From the NCBI GenBank assembly GCA_014649575.1, contig BMTH01000007.1, positions 186,001-250,000 on the forward strand: DNA of 64,000 nt. The letters run 5' to 3'. The DNA is from Streptomyces griseoincarnatus. GTDB lineage: Bacteria > Actinomycetota > Actinomycetes > Streptomycetales > Streptomycetaceae. Positions 61,860 through 64,000 of this stretch are shown here, piece by piece (within the stretch, counting starts at the first letter, position 1; the number at the start of each line of letters is the position of its first letter). The position numbers and the translations under genes were made by a program. The notes beneath the pieces were generated by a model that saw nothing but the letters and a program-made list of their open reading frames with translations, did not search any database and was not told the DNA's origin.

Positions 61860-63155
61860 ATGGACCGCTACCTCACGGTCGCGGAGGTCTCGGCAGCGGC
61901 GCGGCGGCTGGTCTCCCGGTACCCGGGGGCCGGCCGTCTGCGCCGTGTCGGCACGTCCCGCGCGGGGCGTCCGCTGGAGATGCTGTCCGTCGGGCACGGC
62001 CCGGCGCACGTCCTGGTGGTCGCCCGTCCGCACCCCGACGAACCGGTCGGCGCCGTCACCGCGCTCTCCTTGGCCGAGCGGGTGGCACGCGGCGACGGGC
62101 GCACCCCGGCCACCGATCCGGCGCGCGTCACCTGGGACGTCGTGCTGTGCCTCGACCCGGACGGGGCGGCGCTGAGCGACGGCGTCGAGGAGGCGACGGC
62201 CGGTCCCGCGCCCGCCCTGGAGCGCTACTTCCGCGCCGCGTTCCGCCCGGTCGCGGCGGAGCAGCCCGAGTGGGCGCCGATCGAGTCGGCCCGCCTCCCG
62301 GAGAGCGGGGCCCTGTTCGACCTGATCGACGACCGGCGGCCGGTCCTCCAGTGCTCCCTGCACGGCATCGAGGCGGGTGGCGCCTTCGCCCAGCTGACGG
62401 ACGACCTGCCGGGTTTCGCCGAGGGCTTCCACACGGCGGCCGCCGGCCTCTCCGTCCCGGTCCAGCACGGGACCTTCGACGCCCTGTACTGGGAGAACCC
62501 CGCCCCCGGCGTCCATGTCCTGCCCCCGCCGGAGAGTACGGGGCGGCTCGCGGCCGGTTCCGAGAACATCGGCCGGTCCACGTGGTGCGCACCCCGGCGG
62601 TACGGCGGTGTCACCGCGATCGTCGAGGTGCCGATGTGGGCGAGCGCGTGGGCCGACGATCCCTCCCCGCGCCCCGACGCCGTAAGCGCCCTGCGCGGGC
62701 TGTCGCGGCTGGTGCGGGACGGAGGCGAGCAGGTGACCGCGGTCCTCGACAAGGCGCGCGGCTTCCTGCCGCCGCCCGAGGAGAGCGCGCCCCGGCGCGT
62801 GCTGGAGTGGATGGCGGACGGTCTGTACGACCTGGTCGCCACCTCCTGGCAACCCTTGGCCCAGCAGGCGGCCGCGGGCGGGGAGCGCCTCACCACGGCC
62901 CAGATCTGCGCTCTGGACGTGGTGGCCCGCCGCCAGCCGCTCCGCGCGGCAGGTCTGCTGCTGCGCCTGCTGTCGGCCTCGGACGACCCCGCGGCGCCCT
63001 CGCTCCACGACGAGCTGCACGCCCTGTTCACGGCCTGGTGCGCGGACTTCGCGCGGGAGTCGGGCCTGCGCTGGGTCCCGGTGCGCGACCAGGTGGACCT
63101 CCAGTCCCGTACGGTCCTGGCAGCGGCGGAGTGCGCGCTGCGCTCCGCGCGCTGA
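61860..63155 (+). CDS. M14-like zinc carboxypeptidase
   Basis: 431 residues. Zinc-binding candidates RPHPDEPVG (HxxE, near residue 57) and CSLHGIEAGG (third His, near residue 170), with a Glu in IVEVPMWASAW as possible general base, in the order of M14 peptidases. The C-terminal 150 residues are helical and unrecognised. ATG start with a weak AGG. The only clear neighbour is the short upstream ORF, which might be its substrate. Cytosolic. Confidence 0.75.
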   Translation: MDRYLTVAEVSAAARRLVSRYPGAGRLRRVGTSRAGRPLEMLSVGHGPAHVLVVARPHPDEPVGAVTALSLAERVARGDGRTPATDPARVTWDVVLCLDPDGAALSDGVEEATAGPAPALERYFRAAFRPVAAEQPEWAPIESARLPESGALFDLIDDRRPVLQCSLHGIEAGGAFAQLTDDLPGFAEGFHTAAAGLSVPVQHGTFDALYWENPAPGVHVLPPPESTGRLAAGSENIGRSTWCAPRRYGGVTAIVEVPMWASAWADDPSPRPDAVSALRGLSRLVRDGGEQVTAVLDKARGFLPPPEESAPRRVLEWMADGLYDLVATSWQPLAQQAAAGGERLTTAQICALDVVARRQPLRAAGLLLRLLSASDDPAAPSLHDELHALFTAWCADFARESGLRWVPVRDQVDLQSRTVLAAAECALRSAR

Positions 63156-63490
63156 GCGGGACCGGCGCACGGGTGGCGCCACGCGGGGCCGCGATCGTCG
63201 TGGTCGACGGGGTTCCCGTACGGGCCTGACCGGACCCCGTTCCAGGTGCCGCGCCCGTCCCGGACCACGTCTTCTCCACGCGCGCGCCACGGGTGAGGTC
63301 CGTGAGGCCCTACGGGAACAGTCCCGGTCCGACTGGGAGGCGTTGAGGTTAGCAACGTCCCGGTCGAATGCATCCCTCACATGACCGGGCGGTTGGCGGA
63401 CGTGTACCCCTCGGCGACATGGCCAGCGATCAACCAGCTGCGGTGGCACCAAAGCTATATACTCTCCCAAAATAACAATTTGTTTGTTAA
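63156..63490. other. 335-bp intergenic region with AT-rich promoter of toxin-antitoxin pair
   Basis: Nothing coding is seen. The last 40 bases (63450-63490) are strikingly AT-rich for this genome, with TATACT near 63457 and the inverted repeat listed separately. Confidence 0.55.
63473..63489. promoter_or_regulatory. inverted repeat upstream of antitoxin gene
   Basis: TAACAA-TTTGT-TTGTTA, a perfect 6-bp inverted repeat ending two bases before the first possible antitoxin ATG. Probable operator for autoregulation by the RHH antitoxin. Confidence 0.6.
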
Positions 63491-63500
63491 AATGGTCGGC

Positions 63501-63776
63501 ATGACTGAGATCGCACCGGCCCCCGGTGAAGGACCCGTCCGTCCCGTGTCCGTGTCCCTGCACGAAGGCACCATCGCCGCCCTGAAGCAGCGCACCGGTC
63601 GACGCGGCATGTCCGCCTACGTCGAGAGCCTCATCCAGCGGGAACTGGAGCGGGAACGCCTGCGTGAGCTGATCGCCGCCGCGGAGGCCGAGCACGGTCC
63701 GGCGGACCAGCGGGCGGTCGACGCCAAGCGGGAGATTCTGCGCGGTGACGCGGCAAGCTCGGCGGACGCCGCGTGA
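63501..63776 (+). CDS. ribbon-helix-helix antitoxin
   Basis: 91 residues. The strand VRPVSVSLHEGTIAALKQRT and helices GMSAYVESLIQRELERERLR fit an RHH/CopG dimerisation and DNA-binding domain; the acidic Ala-rich tail is typical of the toxin-binding end. An ATG nine bases upstream (63492) is in frame and possible; neither has a clear ribosome-binding site. The stop overlaps the toxin GTG, so the two are coupled. Confidence 0.8.
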   Translation: MTEIAPAPGEGPVRPVSVSLHEGTIAALKQRTGRRGMSAYVESLIQRELERERLRELIAAAEAEHGPADQRAVDAKREILRGDAASSADAA

Positions 63777-64000
63777 GCGGGACCCTTGTCCTGGACTGCG
63801 AAGGTCTCTCCAAGCTCGTACGCCGGGATCCCGAGCTGACCGAATGGCTCGCGGCAGCCGACGCCGAGGACGTCCGGGTAGTGACCAGCTCGGTCACCCT
63901 CGTCGAGGCGCGGGATCCGCGAGTCCACCAGGCACATTTCGACTACGCCGTCTCGCGCGTCAACATCGTCCCACCCGGTGAGGCCATCGCCCGACAGGCG
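63773..64000 (+). CDS. PIN-domain toxin (VapC-like), partial
   Basis: 76 codons to the right edge. Starts VSGTLVLDCEGLSKLVRRDP, where the Asp after the first strand and the Glu in VVTSSVTLVEARDPR are the first two acidic metal ligands of PIN ribonucleases. GTG overlaps the antitoxin stop. The C-terminus with the remaining acidic residues is outside the window. Likely an mRNA or tRNA endonuclease kept silent by the upstream antitoxin. Confidence 0.8.
   Translation, partial: MSGTLVLDCEGLSKLVRRDPELTEWLAAADAEDVRVVTSSVTLVEARDPRVHQAHFDYAVSRVNIVPPGEAIARQA

Overview
The window is high-GC DNA (strong G/C third-codon bias, many GTG starts, stop/start overlaps of the GTGA/ATGA type) and carries a gene set diagnostic of Streptomyces: a mycothiol gene, a bldK-type oligopeptide ABC operon, XRE/DUF397/ATP-binding regulator cassettes, a multi-sensor SpoIIE-type phosphatase, and a sigE-rseA-htrA order shared with other actinobacteria. 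From memory the order resembles the S. coelicolor SCO5100-SCO5149 region read in reverse; I could not check this. It is mostly conserved core chromosome, with more accessory material around 18-25 kb and at the right edge.

Layout. 1-3.1 kb: envelope-stress locus (HtrA-like protease start, zinc anti-sigma factor, ECF sigma factor, divergent O-methyltransferase) with an ECF-type promoter in front of the sigma gene. 3.5-13.8 kb: housekeeping genes (enoyl-CoA hydratase, DNA-3-methyladenine glycosylase, DivIVA-like protein, dihydropteroate synthase homologue, LOG-family protein, dapE, dapC, ferredoxin, acetyltransferase, SirB1-like protein). 14-18 kb: a VanW/PG-binding membrane protein, a small membrane protein and mshB. 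17.8-25 kb: a TetR/SnoaL-like unit with three copies of one 20-bp operator, a Uma2-like gene, a frameshifted helix-turn-helix gene, and an ATP-binding/XRE/DUF397/membrane-protein cassette. 25-29 kb: amidase, tiny membrane protein, prolyl oligopeptidase-family peptidase.

29.3-41.3 kb: two complete five-gene peptide importers in tandem on the minus strand. The upstream one has the bldKABCDE order (permease, lipoprotein, permease, ATPase, ATPase); the downstream one is lipoprotein, permease, permease, ATPase, ATPase. An 18-bp stem terminator separates them and a 14-bp stem lies inside the bldK operon after the lipoprotein gene. 41.7-46 kb: typA/bipA and a third, solitary peptide-binding lipoprotein. 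46.3-50.2 kb: succinate dehydrogenase genes preceded by a small coiled-coil-like ORF. 50.2-59.6 kb: a GH18-like membrane-anchored protein, the PAS/GAF/SpoIIE/HATPase phosphatase, a lone HATPase, a Nudix hydrolase, a GntR/UTRA regulator, a DUF4190-type membrane protein and a secreted subtilisin. 59.9-64 kb: PAP2 membrane phosphatase, a very short ORF followed by an M14-like peptidase, and a ribbon-helix-helix/PIN toxin-antitoxin pair cut by the right edge.

The observations most worth checking are the triplicated TetR operator, the short-peptide/M14 peptidase pair, the ECF promoter in front of sigE, the methyltransferase that lacks any ATG/GTG/TTG start before its conserved N-terminus, the frameshift in the HTH gene, the stem-loop inside bldK, and the inverted repeat in front of the toxin-antitoxin pair. 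No tRNA, rRNA, CRISPR array or insertion sequence was recognised.
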